Part shown: positions 9,936 through 19,089 of the stretch, in pieces | How the letters are laid out: the number at the start of each line of letters is the position of its first letter | How positions within the stretch are numbered: position 1 is the stretch's first letter | Assembly: GCA_000969725.1 (NCBI GenBank) | Contig: JXSR01S022397.1 | Direction: 5' to 3' (one strand) | Source of the DNA: Ophiothrix spiculata | Lineage: Eukaryota; Echinodermata; Ophiuroidea; Amphilepidida; Ophiotrichidae | Length of the DNA: 29,407 bases | Notes under the pieces: model-generated | Databases searched by the model: none | What the model saw: only the letters and a program-made list of their open reading frames with translations | What the model was told of the DNA's origin: nothing | Position numbers and translations under genes: made by a program

Positions 9936-9996
9936 GATCGTGAACTAAAATCTAAAACATAAACATTAGAATGCCATATTTTTCTTTTGTTTACCT

Positions 9997-10012
9997 AAAA
10001 ATTGCAATTTTT
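9997..10012. repeat. 16-bp perfect palindrome AAAAATTGCAATTTTT
   Basis: Self-complementary and AT-rich. It lies just beyond the minus-strand SINE head. Chance occurrence is plausible in such sequence. Confidence 0.45.
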
Positions 10013-11395
10013 GCCTCATTGGGATGCTCCATTTGTTAAGTAAATTATGCGAATGCGTATATCAGACAAAATGTAGATAATGTAGATACTAAAAACAGGC
10101 AATTCACAGCTCAAACAGGGCGAACTCAGAGTCGTAATTCACGTCAGGTTTTTCGGGCAAAACAACGCGGGTTTGTTACATTATCATTCAAAATCAACAC
10201 AACATATTCATAAAATATTATTTGTAATTCAATAAAAGGTATCAAGCCTACAATCTGTCAAAATTTGAAAACAGTCGAATCGTTTGAACATCATAAAATC
10301 ATGAGGTTTCGGCAAAATAGGCTTACATTTTTCGAAGTAGTCTATTGACGTAATTTTGACCCTGATAATGGATGTAAAATCACTAGTAAAGTTGCATGTA
10401 TAAACTAGAGACTCTATTCCATATGTACGCCAAAAATTGTGATATTCTGATATGTGCAAGTAGGTAAAAACTTGTAGTAAAGATGACGTTCAGCCAAACG
10501 GCACCCATTTAGGGACTGTAGCCTTAAAGCTGGCTAAAAGAATAAAACACCATCATCCATTTGGTGTAGATGAATTTTCTTAACTCATAATTTGACCCAG
10601 TTTATTAGCACCCTCATCAATTTGCTATTTTAAAATGAGAGGATGTGGATAGAAAGTTCAAAAGTACATTTACAAATTATTGTGCTAAAAATATCACGGG
10701 GAAAGTTTTGCCTTTCCGTAGGATTTTGCACTAATGGAGTAATTAATAGATAAGTAAACAAAATAAATAAGTAAACTAATACGTTACACCAAATTAACTT
10801 CCCAAAGGGGATCTGGACAATTTAGTTTTAATCTTTATTCATCCTTGGGAAATGTTTTTACATTTTAAAATGTTTTATTTGTAAAATATAGAAACCCGGT
10901 TTATATAAAAAAGGGACAATTTAAACAGGGTTTGACTGTAATTTGATCTCGTGCAAAGGGAACTTATTTATCCATATACAGGAAAACATTGATTATGTAA
11001 ACTGAGGAAAAAACAGAGCATCCCTCGTTAGATGTTAATTTTCATTAATTAAACTTTAAGGAAGATAAAGCCACTATTAAGTGATATCAAGTTTATCTCG
11101 TACCAGTCAAGGAGCAGTGTTCGTGCAGAAATTAACCTCTGCTGTCAACATGGTTGTATTATGAAGCAAGTTGTTCATGTTTGTTTGCGAGTTCATTTAG
11201 GAGACAGTAGTGACTTGCATAATGTTTTCAAACAGTGCAATGAAATGGCAAGCAGTGCACTGAGATTCTTGTTGTAGTTGCAAGTATGACAGTTACGATA
11301 CCGCAATTCAACAAGTCACTATATCTCCTTAAACAGGAGCATTGTTGATTTATGATGAATCCACAGTTGATATTCAAATTAATGCATCACGCATG
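10013..11395. other. unannotated AT-rich stretch
   Basis: No gene recognised. A 76-codon minus-strand frame (10229-10459) shows no motif. A small hairpin, GGAAAG TTTTGC CTTTCC, lies near 10701. No larger repeats were seen. Confidence 0.45.
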
Positions 11396-11480
11396 GCACA
11401 GCGTTACGGAAGTGCGTTTATGCAGAACGCATAAGTCGGCGCACTGTTCATTGCGTGCCGTGCACTTAAAGTATGTGTAA
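11385..11480. repeat. GC-richer segment with small palindromes
   Basis: GTGCGTTTATGC and GCATAAGTCGGCGCAC pair with a 3-base indel around 11411-11448. TCACGCATGGCAC and GCGTGCCGTGCAC flank them. It looks like a decayed palindromic element, but the boundaries are unclear. Confidence 0.4.
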
Positions 11481-11650
11481 AACCCGGTGCTCGGGAACAA
11501 TTGAAAACGTCAAAGTAACAAACATTCACAAACTAGCTCTTTGCTTCAGATTCTCCTAAATATTTTTTTGAAGATGAGTAGGCCTATCTGTTGAATCGAG
11601 AACATTTAGAATTTAATTCATACGTTTTCATTAATATTTTTGTTATTTAA

Positions 11651-11817
11651 AGGTATTCAAACACGCTACAGAGTTGTTCATCACGAATCAACAACTCCGC
11701 ATCCGATTTTATCACGCTCGGTTGGCTAAAGCCACCCTCGCACTATAAATATAAGCAAACACATGGATGCATCGTTGTAGATTCGGGATGAACAACTCTG
11801 TGGCGTGTTTGATACCT
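11651..11817. mobile_element. 167-bp MITE with about 43-bp terminal inverted repeats
   Basis: AGGTATTCAAACACGCTACA continuing through GAGTTGTTCATC is mirrored by GATGAACAACTC...GGCGTGTTTGATACCT at the other end. There are about five differences, including a one-base indel, over 43 bp. The interior (TTTTATCACGCTCGGTTGGC...) is unique and has no ORF. Flanks are TTTAA on the left and AATTC on the right; a 2-bp AA flank is the most that repeats, so the superfamily cannot be fixed. A non-autonomous DNA transposon is the best reading. Confidence 0.8.
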
Positions 11818-11829
11818 AATTCATGTATT

Positions 11830-12515
11830 TAAGTCTTAAATGAACCGAAACCAAACATGTTTGAAGTAGGCCCTTGCTCCCATTTTGGGGCATGTGTGCT
11901 TGTGTATCCCTCCCCCTCCTTCCCAAATGCATAGGGTGATTTTGAAACATGGATCCTTTGCATATTCCTAATCTTGTAGATCTGTGTCACTGTGTTTTTA
12001 TTATATTGATGGGAGGTACCAAATTTCCAATAGGCCTATTCTATTAAACTATTGTATTAATATTCCTTGACACTAACTTTGCATTGTCTTTGATTCTGAT
12101 CTTACTAACCCTATACCCTGCTCAATCCTATGGTAAAAAATGAAGAAAATAGTCTTTAAGCACAAATATGTCACAACCACTGTCAAGTGCTGATTATGAC
12201 TTATCGCCAACTTGAATTTAGCTTTAAAAGTAACCATTTCAAGATCTTCATGGTATCTGTTTACTACAGCTAGTATGGTAAGGTTCAAAAAACTGGACCA
12301 GGAAATGTGATGATTAAAAGTTCCCTCGGTTCAAAAAAGGCATGAAAAAGTAATCGACTGTCACTGCCACACTGTGTTCCTGTTGGAAAAGAGAGAGATC
12401 AACAACTTTGCTTTTGACTGACTTTATTAACTATTTTACAGTTCTATTTTTGGTTGCATGCCAGAATGCAAATCCTGATATGGCATTAAAATATGTCTTA
12501 ACAGGTGGAAAATAA
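11830..12515. other. unannotated AT-rich stretch
   Basis: No gene or strong repeat. It holds a TAGGCCTA octamer (12031-12038) and a C-rich patch (CCCTCCCCCTCC, near 11908). A 71-codon minus-strand frame (12073-12288) has no recognisable feature. Confidence 0.45.
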
Positions 12516-12516
12516 G

Positions 12517-12666
12517 GGTAACGCTATCATTGTGAAGTCCCAAGAATGTAAATGAGCCAATTGAATACAATGGCATGCTCTACCGCACATATAACAGGGT
12601 ACTCAACAATGGAATAAAGCTCACTATCCTCATTTGCATTCTTGGGACTTCACAATGATAGCAATA
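12517..12666. mobile_element. 150-bp MITE with about 34-bp near-perfect terminal inverted repeats
   Basis: GCTATCATTGTGAAGTCCCA continuing to AAGAATGTAAATGAG (12523-12556) is matched by CTCATTTGCATTCTT...GACTTCACAATGATAGC (12629-12662) with a single mismatch. The outermost GGTA/TACC also pair. The 72-bp interior is unrelated to the arms. Left flank AATAAG and right flank AAAAAG are similar and may be a decayed target duplication. The high arm identity suggests relatively recent insertion or gene conversion between arms. Confidence 0.85.
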
Positions 12667-14030
12667 CCAAAAAGGAGCATTAAAATGTAATGTTTTTAAT
12701 TGTTTTTTGAGGTACTTTCCAGGATTAATCTAGTAGTGGTTTAATTCTCCCATTTTAGTTTCATTTCAGTTTTTAAAGATTTCTTTTAAACTTATTTTTC
12801 CATACATACTCTTAAAAGGTGTACTGAATCTTTTGTTGAATCAAAAGGATCCTTGTTTTTTGTTTAACTTGCTGGTAGCCTTTGAAGGTATGTCATTCAT
12901 ATTTATCTCATTCTTTTGATTTATGTTACAAACCTGTCATGCTGGGAACCGGGAGGGGATTTTCACTTACAAACAGTATGCAGGGATGCTAGCTCAAAGG
13001 TTTTGAGTTGATATATTGATGGATGGGTTGCCATCATACACCCAATTCTCCCAATTTCTAAAATTGGGTGAAATTTATACAGTATTGCAAAAAAATCAAA
13101 TTTGCCCTTTTTGCAGAAAAATAATATAGAGATGGATTGCCAAATTGATCTTTGAGATAGTCAGCATTCTTAAGTCTAATTTGAGCATCAATACAAACCT
13201 TTTTAGACCCCAAGGGTTAGGAATTGTTAATTCCTTAAATCTAAGTTATGAAGGAACTGTAGTCGGCCTCTTTAAACATAAAGACTAAAGATGACTTCTT
13301 TCACACATTTAGTACTGCCAAAATAACTCTCGGTATAATTCAAGTTCATCAACATCATATATTTTCTAGTGAGGCGTAAATTCAAAGAAATCCACATGCC
13401 AAAAAGCTCTTTCAAAACATTACTTGAAAAGATCGTAGATATTGCGGTTTATTTTGTATTGAAAGATAGCGGTTTATCTCAGTAGCAATGTACTTGGTGT
13501 TCAATGAAATGAGAAATGTAAACATTCAAGAATCAACAATGATCTTTGTCAAAATACATACACATTCTGGAGGGTAGGGTTCAGAGACCCTTTATCTTCA
13601 TTTGTTAAAAGTAAAGGTTTATTGAAAAAAATGAAGTTTATGATGTTCTCTAACCAGAGCAACGATTTTTAGAAAATATTGTTTCAACTTTTGCACAATG
13701 CCAGACACTTCATATAAGTTGGGATAATCTTAAAAAGTCTTCATATGAGTACAAAGTGGAATGTGGACCCCCTCCCCCCACCAAAAAAAAATAGATTAAT
13801 AAGTGAACAAATAAATAAAATTATATGACATGTTACAGCAAAGGTGCCTTTTTTAGGGGTCAAAAAATGCAAATGAAGTTTTTGGTATGAGTGAAAAGCA
13901 TGTGATCTCAGTTTTAAAATGACACCACAATCATGAGTATAGGACATTCTGTTCTGGACTTTTCTGCGAAATTGTTTTGGATGGTAAGCCCAATTGAAAA
14001 AAAAAAAGTTATTCTGAGAAAAACAGGTTT
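12667..14030. other. unannotated AT-rich stretch with one small hairpin
   Basis: CACCCAATT and AATTGGGTG form a 9-bp inverted repeat at 13039-13070. A C-rich/A-rich junction (CCCCCTCCCCCCACC then nine A) is at about 13768-13791. No gene recognised. Confidence 0.45.
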
Positions 14031-14040
14031 AAAGTTCAAC

Positions 14041-14059
14041 CAATCACCGGCGGTGATTG
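14041..14059. repeat. short GC-rich palindrome CAATCACCG-G-CGGTGATTG
   Basis: Nine-bp perfect arms surround a single central base. It stands out from the AT-rich setting. It could be a protein-binding dyad or the centre of a decayed element. Confidence 0.5.
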
Positions 14060-15010
14060 AAGTTAGCTGACGAGGTTCCTAGCAACAAGGTGCATTTTGT
14101 TGACAGTAAACAATGCCTTATAAGGAAAAGGGTATGAATAGCCTGCGATAAATAAGTCCATATTTGGAAAGCTAAGGTTACAATGAAAATTTTGATACCA
14201 AAACCACATCGCATACGGTCAAACGAGCTCCAGCAAAATGAGTGTAACCACTAGCTTGCTCAGAAAACTCAGTGGATTTATGTGAATGATATGGACTAAA
14301 TTAAAGCAGTACTATACGATTTTGATCAAAAATGATTTATAGTAAGAACAGCATAAAATGAAGGAAGGTGACTTTCTAAAAGCGTTTTCAAGTGTATTTT
14401 GTCCAAAAATTGTTTTGCCACTGAAAGCAATGATAAATAGGACATGCATGCTTTCCTATACTAATTAGTGAATTTTCATTCGGGATCCCGAATTTAATTC
14501 AAGAAATGACCATAACAGAAAAAAGTAAGCATATTTAAGCCAAATCATTTGGAGGGTATCAATATCTACCCAAAACAAACCCAATAAGCTAAAAAAATCA
14601 AAAGTCATGGTTGACAGGAGGCGTTTTATTTTTAACACTTTATAGTATTGCTTTACGAGGAACAAAAAAGGACACAAACCTGGTGAACACAGGTACATCA
14701 CTTAATTTCAGTCACTTCAGACCCAATTACTTAGTACTTCAATTCACAACCTGCTTTAGTATCATCACAGACAACTTGTTTACTCTCAAGTATCTGCTCA
14801 GTGTTAATTTCTTTTGAAGTTCATTACCATCCATCCTATTTATTGAAACCCCTATTGACCAAGGATAATTGGTACTTCCCTTGTATCTTCCTCTGTTTTG
14901 ATATGGTGCACGCTTTTTTGGTCTACTTATGAAACATAATTATGAAAACATGCTTTTACACTTTTAGTGGTAAGAAAATAAGAATAATTAAATTTCTATG
15001 GATAGTTGGT
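14060..15010. other. unannotated stretch, includes dispersed repeat copy
   Basis: The segment GAAACCCCTATTGACCAAGG to GATATGGTGCACGC (14845-14913) is related to 16215-16284 in the same orientation. Apart from that I see nothing; open frames are under 80 codons and overlap each other on opposite strands. Confidence 0.4.
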
Positions 15011-15018
15011 TTCCACTA

Positions 15019-15310
15019 AAGCTGGTTTCAGACTTGCCTGTCGTGTGGTCGTACGACCAGCGTGACGTCAAAAATTTAAAGTGCGCAAACTCGACCTTTG
15101 TCGCATCTGCTTGCCGTACGACAAGCCAATATATTGATTACCCTGTCTTGATGGTCGCAACGACACAATATTTTAAGTTGGAATAAATTCAACTTTTCTT
15201 GCGACAGACCATTGCGGCAATATGCAAAATGTGTCGTGCTACAGTACGACAACTCTAAATTTCAAATGTTTGGTTGTGTGCCGCTACTACAGCTAGTCTG
15301 AAACCACCTT
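15019..15310. mobile_element. TA-flanked MITE, TIR AAGSTGGTTTCAGACT
   Basis: The left end AAGCTGGTTTCAGACT and right end AGTCTGAAACCACCTT are inverted repeats with one mismatch, and both are bordered by TA (15017-15018 and 15311-15312). TA duplication is the signature of Tc1/mariner-type insertion. The interior is rich in GTCGTACGAC, GTCGTGCTAC and AGTACGAC subterminal palindromes and includes AAGTTGGAATAAATTCAACTT (15175-15195). No transposase is encoded. The open frame at 14998-15186 is a by-product. Confidence 0.75.
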
Positions 15311-15439
15311 TACAACTGTGGTGTGAATTTGAAGTTAACAACTCTTTCTGTCCACCCACTGTCTGGTTCAGATGGTTATTTCATGCAGTATGTCCCCACA
15401 CTACATATCATTGTCTGGTTGTCAATTTCCTAATATCAT

Positions 15440-15560
15440 CATGACAGTGGCTAGAAATGTCCCTGCATGACAGTGATGTAGCCAGAGGGGGGGGGGGGGG
15501 GTCCCCCTCGCCCATCTGTATGACAGTGGTGTAGCTAAAGGAGCGAAACTGTTCCCTCTT
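15440..15560 (+). repeat. tandem 'gacagtgrtgtagcc' repeat with 15-nt G run
   Basis: ATGACAGTGATGTAGCCAGA (about 15468) and ATGACAGTGGTGTAGCTAAA (about 15521) are near-identical and 53 bp apart. The first is followed by 15 consecutive G (15487-15501) and the second by a pyrimidine-rich string. A related GACAGTGGCTAG is at 15444. The long G run may be unstable in replication and sequencing. Confidence 0.6.
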
Positions 15561-16080
15561 CCCCCTCCCCTTCTTGCCCTCAACAAAATAAATAACAGTA
15601 TATATGGGTTAAACGGAAATTACACTTAGGTTTACACACTTCTACAGTACCATGCCTAAAAATCATCCACTTTTTCACTACAGTAAAATGCAGTACATTT
15701 TAAATGACTATCTTTTTAAAAAATAAATTTTAAGTAAAATGCCTAAATGTTTTGTGCACCTTACAAGCATTTCAAAAATCAACATGGGGAAATGTATACT
15801 TTGTCCTCTCCATGATTGACAGCTGAGCTAAAAAAGTCTAAATTTGTTCAATGAATTTAAAAGTGGCTCTTATTAAAAAAGACTTTAGGGAAAGAATTAG
15901 GGAATTCCATTTGTGTCTAGTCAATCCATGAGCTTCCTCCTTCGAAATCCTTTGCTCCCAACGTGCTCCACTATATGAAAATGACTGACTATGCCAGTGG
16001 AGAGAAGATATTGTGTGTATCCCATAAAGCCATGTGATAGGGGGCTGGATGGGGCATATCCTCACTTTTTAGATATTTTG
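15561..16080. other. unannotated stretch
   Basis: Nothing supportable seen. Overlapping 66- and 75-codon frames on opposite strands (15838-16191) show no domain. Confidence 0.4.
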
Positions 16081-16214
16081 AGTGTCAGCTTGATGCCTCC
16101 GGTCTACGTCACTTATTTTATGTCATGTTCACCCACGAATAGTGACAGTCCTCCTCATAAGGATCATTACTTTCAGGTAATTTGTTGCTGATACAGATTG
16201 CTATCAGATTATCG

Positions 16215-16320
16215 GAACCCTCAATTGACTAAGGTTAAATGATTACTTCCTTTCTGTCTGTCTTATATTTGATGCGCATCACGCATAGGGAACATCAGTG
16301 GTCAATTAGGGGGTTTCCCT
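16215..16320. repeat. dispersed repeat copy with internal inverted repeat
   Basis: GGAACCCTCAATTGAC at the left pairs with GTCAATTAGGGGGTTTCC at the right (about 16 bp, imperfect). The left part also resembles 14845-14913 in direct orientation (GAACCC...TTGACTAAGG...TACTTCC...GATGCGCATCACGC). So this is probably one member of a small palindromic repeat family. Confidence 0.5.
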
Positions 16321-16549
16321 TCAAACTCCACATAGCCCGCAAATTGTCCCTAAAAACAACCTAATAGCTTAGTACTAGCTTATATGAGGATAGCTTGCAT
16401 AGTGCCAGCTTAAAAGGGGATCAGGTACCAAATCCACCAAGAGGTTGAAAAATATGTTGCAAAGAATAAAGTTGATACAATGTTTATATAAAGAAATGGG
16501 AACCTTTCCTAATGCATCTGATTCCAATGCATAGTCTTACTTACTGGAT

Positions 16550-16558
16550 ATGCAAAAC
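16550..16558 (+). repeat. target-site duplication ATGCAAAAC, left copy
   Basis: An exact 9-bp match to 16994-17002 on the other side of the tandem-in-inverted-repeat element. Confidence 0.75.
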
Positions 16559-16993
16559 AGGGACAGCTCGCCAGTCTGAAAGTTCACTAGTCTGAAAGCT
16601 TGCTAGTCCGACAGCTCGCTAGTTCAAATTTGAAAATAGACTGCTAGTCCGAATTTTAAAAAAGGCTTGCTAGTCCGAATTTTAAGAACAGCTCGCTAGT
16701 CCGAATAGGACAAATTAAGTGTAAATTTCTAACACCTTTTTTTCAAATAATTGTTGACTATCAAGCCTATTTTAAAATTCGGACTGGTGAGCCGTTTTTC
16801 AAATTCAGACTATCAAGCTGTTTTAACAATTCAGACAAGCCTATTTTCATATTCGGACTAGCAAACCTTCGGGCTAGCGAGCTGTTTTTTCGGACTATCG
16901 AGCCTTTTTCAAGGTTATATTTTCCCCCATTGAATAACGTTTCAGATTAGCGAGCCTTCGGACTAGCGAGTCGTCGGACTGGCGAGCGGACCC
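16559..16993. mobile_element. foldback element with arms built of 16-bp tandem repeats
   Basis: The arms are arrays of a 16-bp unit related to AGCTCGCTAGTCCGAA. Forward units start at about 16565, 16581, 16597, 16613, 16638, 16664 and 16690. After a spacer (16706-16750), about ten inverted units (TTCGGACTAGCGAGCC-like) start near 16751, 16778, 16804, 16830 (shortened), 16852, 16868, 16889, 16941, 16957 and 16973. Outer units abut at a 16-bp period; inner ones are spaced about 26 bp apart by AT-rich filler (TTTTAAAAA-like), a symmetric plan on both arms. The termini, GGGACAGCTCGCCAGTC and GACTGGCGAGCGGACCC, are complementary with few differences. Exact 9-bp repeats flank the element. It encodes no protein. 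A Mutator-like or generic Foldback-type DNA element is inferred from the 9-bp duplication and long arms. Confidence 0.85.
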
Positions 16994-17002
16994 ATGCAAA
17001 AC
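16994..17002 (+). repeat. target-site duplication ATGCAAAAC, right copy
   Basis: Exact partner of 16550-16558. One extra A separates the left copy from the GGG terminus. Confidence 0.75.
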
Positions 17003-17450
17003 TGACTATCCAATACTTTATAAAGGAATTATCTGTTGCAATCTTGGTTAAACTAATAGTTATCAGTGTTAAGTTTGGCAAGCATCATTTGTGGACTCTT
17101 CAGTTGATATAATGAGGAAAAGTTTTTTATCTTTTGTGGTCAATTATATTTAATATGAGGGAAATTAGTTAAAACTAAAATTATAGTGTATGATCTGTTT
17201 TTTAGTGAAAATTCTAACAAACTATAGGAACATTTGTTTTGAATATCAATCACTTGAAGATTTACTTTGACTTCCAAGATCCCCATGGTTTACACAGTAG
17301 TTTTGGTGGCTTATATTCTTATGCAAAGGCAGGCAGCACCAGAAGAAAAACAAGCACTTTTCTGTTTTCAGCTAATCAACTAAAACTAGCCAAGAGCCTA
17401 TAGTTCAGAGCTACTACAGCTACATTGCTGCAGACTGCCAAATTGGTCCT
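17003..17450. other. unannotated AT-rich stretch
   Basis: Nothing recognised between the foldback element and the downstream SINE. Confidence 0.45.
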
Positions 17451-17454
17451 CAGA

Positions 17455-17655
17455 GGGGAGTGTGGCTGAGCGGTTTAAGCACGGGACTCTTAGGTTGTTG
17501 GTTCGAACTCAGCGGTCAGCCACATCTCCTTGTTTCCTTGGGCAAGAAAATTTACTCGTAATTGCTCAGTAGTTCGGAAGTCACATTAAGCCATTGGTCC
17601 ATCTTCGCGTTTGACTCCAGAATTGGGGTGTTACAAAGTATCTAATCCAGATCTC
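17455..17655 (+). mobile_element. tRNA-derived SINE with intact A and B boxes
   Basis: The A box TGGCTGAGCGG (17463-17473) is a perfect match and is typical of Leu/Ser-type tRNAs. The B box is GGTTCGAACTC (17500-17510). The head is bounded by GGAGTGTGGCTGA and TCAGCCACATCTCC, complementary over 13 bp apart from one bulged base, longer than a tRNA acceptor stem. The body continues to a tail (17585-17653) shared with 9665-9739. No A-rich tail or target duplication is clear. It is not a functional tRNA gene, because the anticodon arm and 3' end do not fit. Confidence 0.75.
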
Positions 17656-17659
17656 AATT

Positions 17660-18560
17660 AGGCCTGCTATTGATTGCTCCACTACACTCCTTAGAAGTAC
17701 AAACCAAAGTAATATGCTAGTAGAATGTAGGTTTTGAGGTTTCAAATTGCTCATTTATATATAAGCGACGCATTTGTAATTTTTATAATAATATTGTTTG
17801 CAAAATTTTGGTTTGTTGGAGTTCATAAAAGAAAAAAGTTACCATTTCTTTTTATATGGGTGTGTGTGTGTGTGTGTGATTTTTGGATCTGTTGGTAAAG
17901 AGAAAACATACACCTTTTTGTTGTCTTTAAACCCAGGGCTTTAATGTTCAGTAAGAACTTGCACTCAGCAAATACTTTTACTTTCAAACATTTATAAACC
18001 TGGTTGAAAGAGTAATTCAGTAGTCAATCATGTCAATTCATGTTTCTTGAAAATGACAGATAATGGTGGTTAGTTCAGTAATGTTAAATTATATGGAAAT
18101 TGAAGTGATTATAAATCTTCCAAGAGTATTATTAGATCAGCGATATGTGAAGGCTGTCAAGTTCACACCAGAATTGGTAAAGAGGGCACACTTTTGATTC
18201 AGATGCTGTAAAACACTTCATTTTAATTTAGAAGAGAGGGAATTGAAGAGAATAAAAGAAAAAGAAAAGTGATAAATTGGAAAATATTTCAGTGCCAGTA
18301 TTCACTGCCAGGCTGCTTGAAATATCTTCATGGAAAATTATTGTTCATGTAAGAAAGATTTAGTAATGGCATAAATCTATGGTAATGGTTAGATTTCATA
18401 TCTAGGCTAATGATGTAGGTTCCTGGTATAGTTTTCTCAGCAAGTTCATCTTTAGATCTGGGCTATTTTGATCCTGTTTTTTCTTTAAGAAGACCAATCT
18501 TTTTGTTCTTCTCCATAAGAAATTAAATAGTTTTGAAAAAGTCATCACTTACATTGATAG
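17660..18560. other. unannotated AT-rich stretch with GT microsatellite
   Basis: A (GT)n tract occupies about 17860-17878. The rest is AT-rich and shows no gene, strong hairpin or recognised repeat. Confidence 0.45.
17860..17878 (+). repeat. (GT)n microsatellite
   Basis: An uninterrupted GT dinucleotide run of about 9.5 units. Confidence 0.9.
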
Positions 18561-18574
18561 AAGGTATGGGTATG

Positions 18575-18870
18575 TGTTGCGCTCAAGACCCCCTTTTCAA
18601 GCCTCCTCTTCCACTCCCCAACATTCCCATTTCAAGATTACTTCAGTTCTTAAGACCCCATTTTCAAAGAAAATGACTCAAAAATATGTTTTATAAAGTT
18701 TTCAACCTAATTTTGAGTGATTTTCAGCTCCAATGGTCATATTTTTGGGGAAAAGCAGTTCCTCAGCTCAGACCTCATTTCAGAAAAAAAATTGGTTCCA
18801 TAGACCCTATTTTGACCAAATATCAGTTCCCCAAGACCATATGTTGATATTGCACGCAGTAAATATCTAC
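18575..18870 (+). repeat. degenerate 'cagttccnaagaccccattttca' repeat region
   Basis: Related strings recur: CTCAAGACCCCCTTTTCAAG (about 18583), CAGTTCTTAAGACCCCATTT (about 18643), CAGCTCAGACCTCATTTCAG (about 18764), GTTCCATAGACCCTATTTTG (about 18795) and CAGTTCCCCAAGACC (about 18825). Spacing is irregular. Probably an old, diverged tandem repeat; the open frame over it is not convincing. Confidence 0.5.
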
Positions 18871-18889
18871 CATAAATTGATTGAGTACA

Positions 18890-18899
18890 CCCCCCCCCC
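18890..18899 (+). repeat. C10 homopolymer
   Basis: Ten consecutive C, just upstream of the TGGCGTGCCCAG element. Confidence 0.85.
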
Positions 18900-18918
18900 T
18901 GTCAGGGTCGCATCCAGC

Positions 18919-19089
18919 ACTGGCGTGCCCAGAATTTTTCCTTGCAGGCGCTAAGGGGATTTGCCGATTTTGAGGGGTGCTGAGTAGAAAAAATCATTAA
19001 AAGTAGGCTAATTTTACATGATTTTTACAATCTTGCGGGGGGGGGGGGCACGCTTCACCCCCCAAAGCTACCCCCTGGGCACGCCAATG
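18919..19089. mobile_element. MITE-like element with TGGCGTGCCCAG terminal inverted repeats
   Basis: TGGCGTGCCCAG (18921-18932) and CTGGGCACGCCA (19075-19086) are perfect 12-bp inverted repeats; pairing extends outward with one mismatch (CAC versus AATG side). The interior holds a 12-nt G run (19037-19048) opposite a C-rich string (CACCCCCCAAAGCTACCCCC). This gives a G-run/C-run interior that may itself pair. No ORF. Confidence 0.65.

Noticed and set aside
9697..9948. 83-codon plus-strand ORF as a gene
   Set aside because: It spans a SINE tail and a minus-strand tRNA-like head, so the reading is of mobile-element DNA.
15487..15501. G15 run as a quadruplex regulatory element
   Set aside because: It is a single homopolymer within a G-run repeat family. 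Its length may vary or be a sequencing artefact, and no regulatory context is visible.
16559..16993. CRISPR array
   Set aside because: Short repeated units with spacers superficially suggest one, but the units are degenerate, switch orientation midway, have AT-rich non-unique spacers and lie in an animal-type genome.
17455..17530. functional tRNA-Leu/Ser gene
   Set aside because: A and B boxes are good, but the ends pair over about 13 bp, there is no proper 7-bp acceptor stem, and the downstream sequence is a shared SINE tail.
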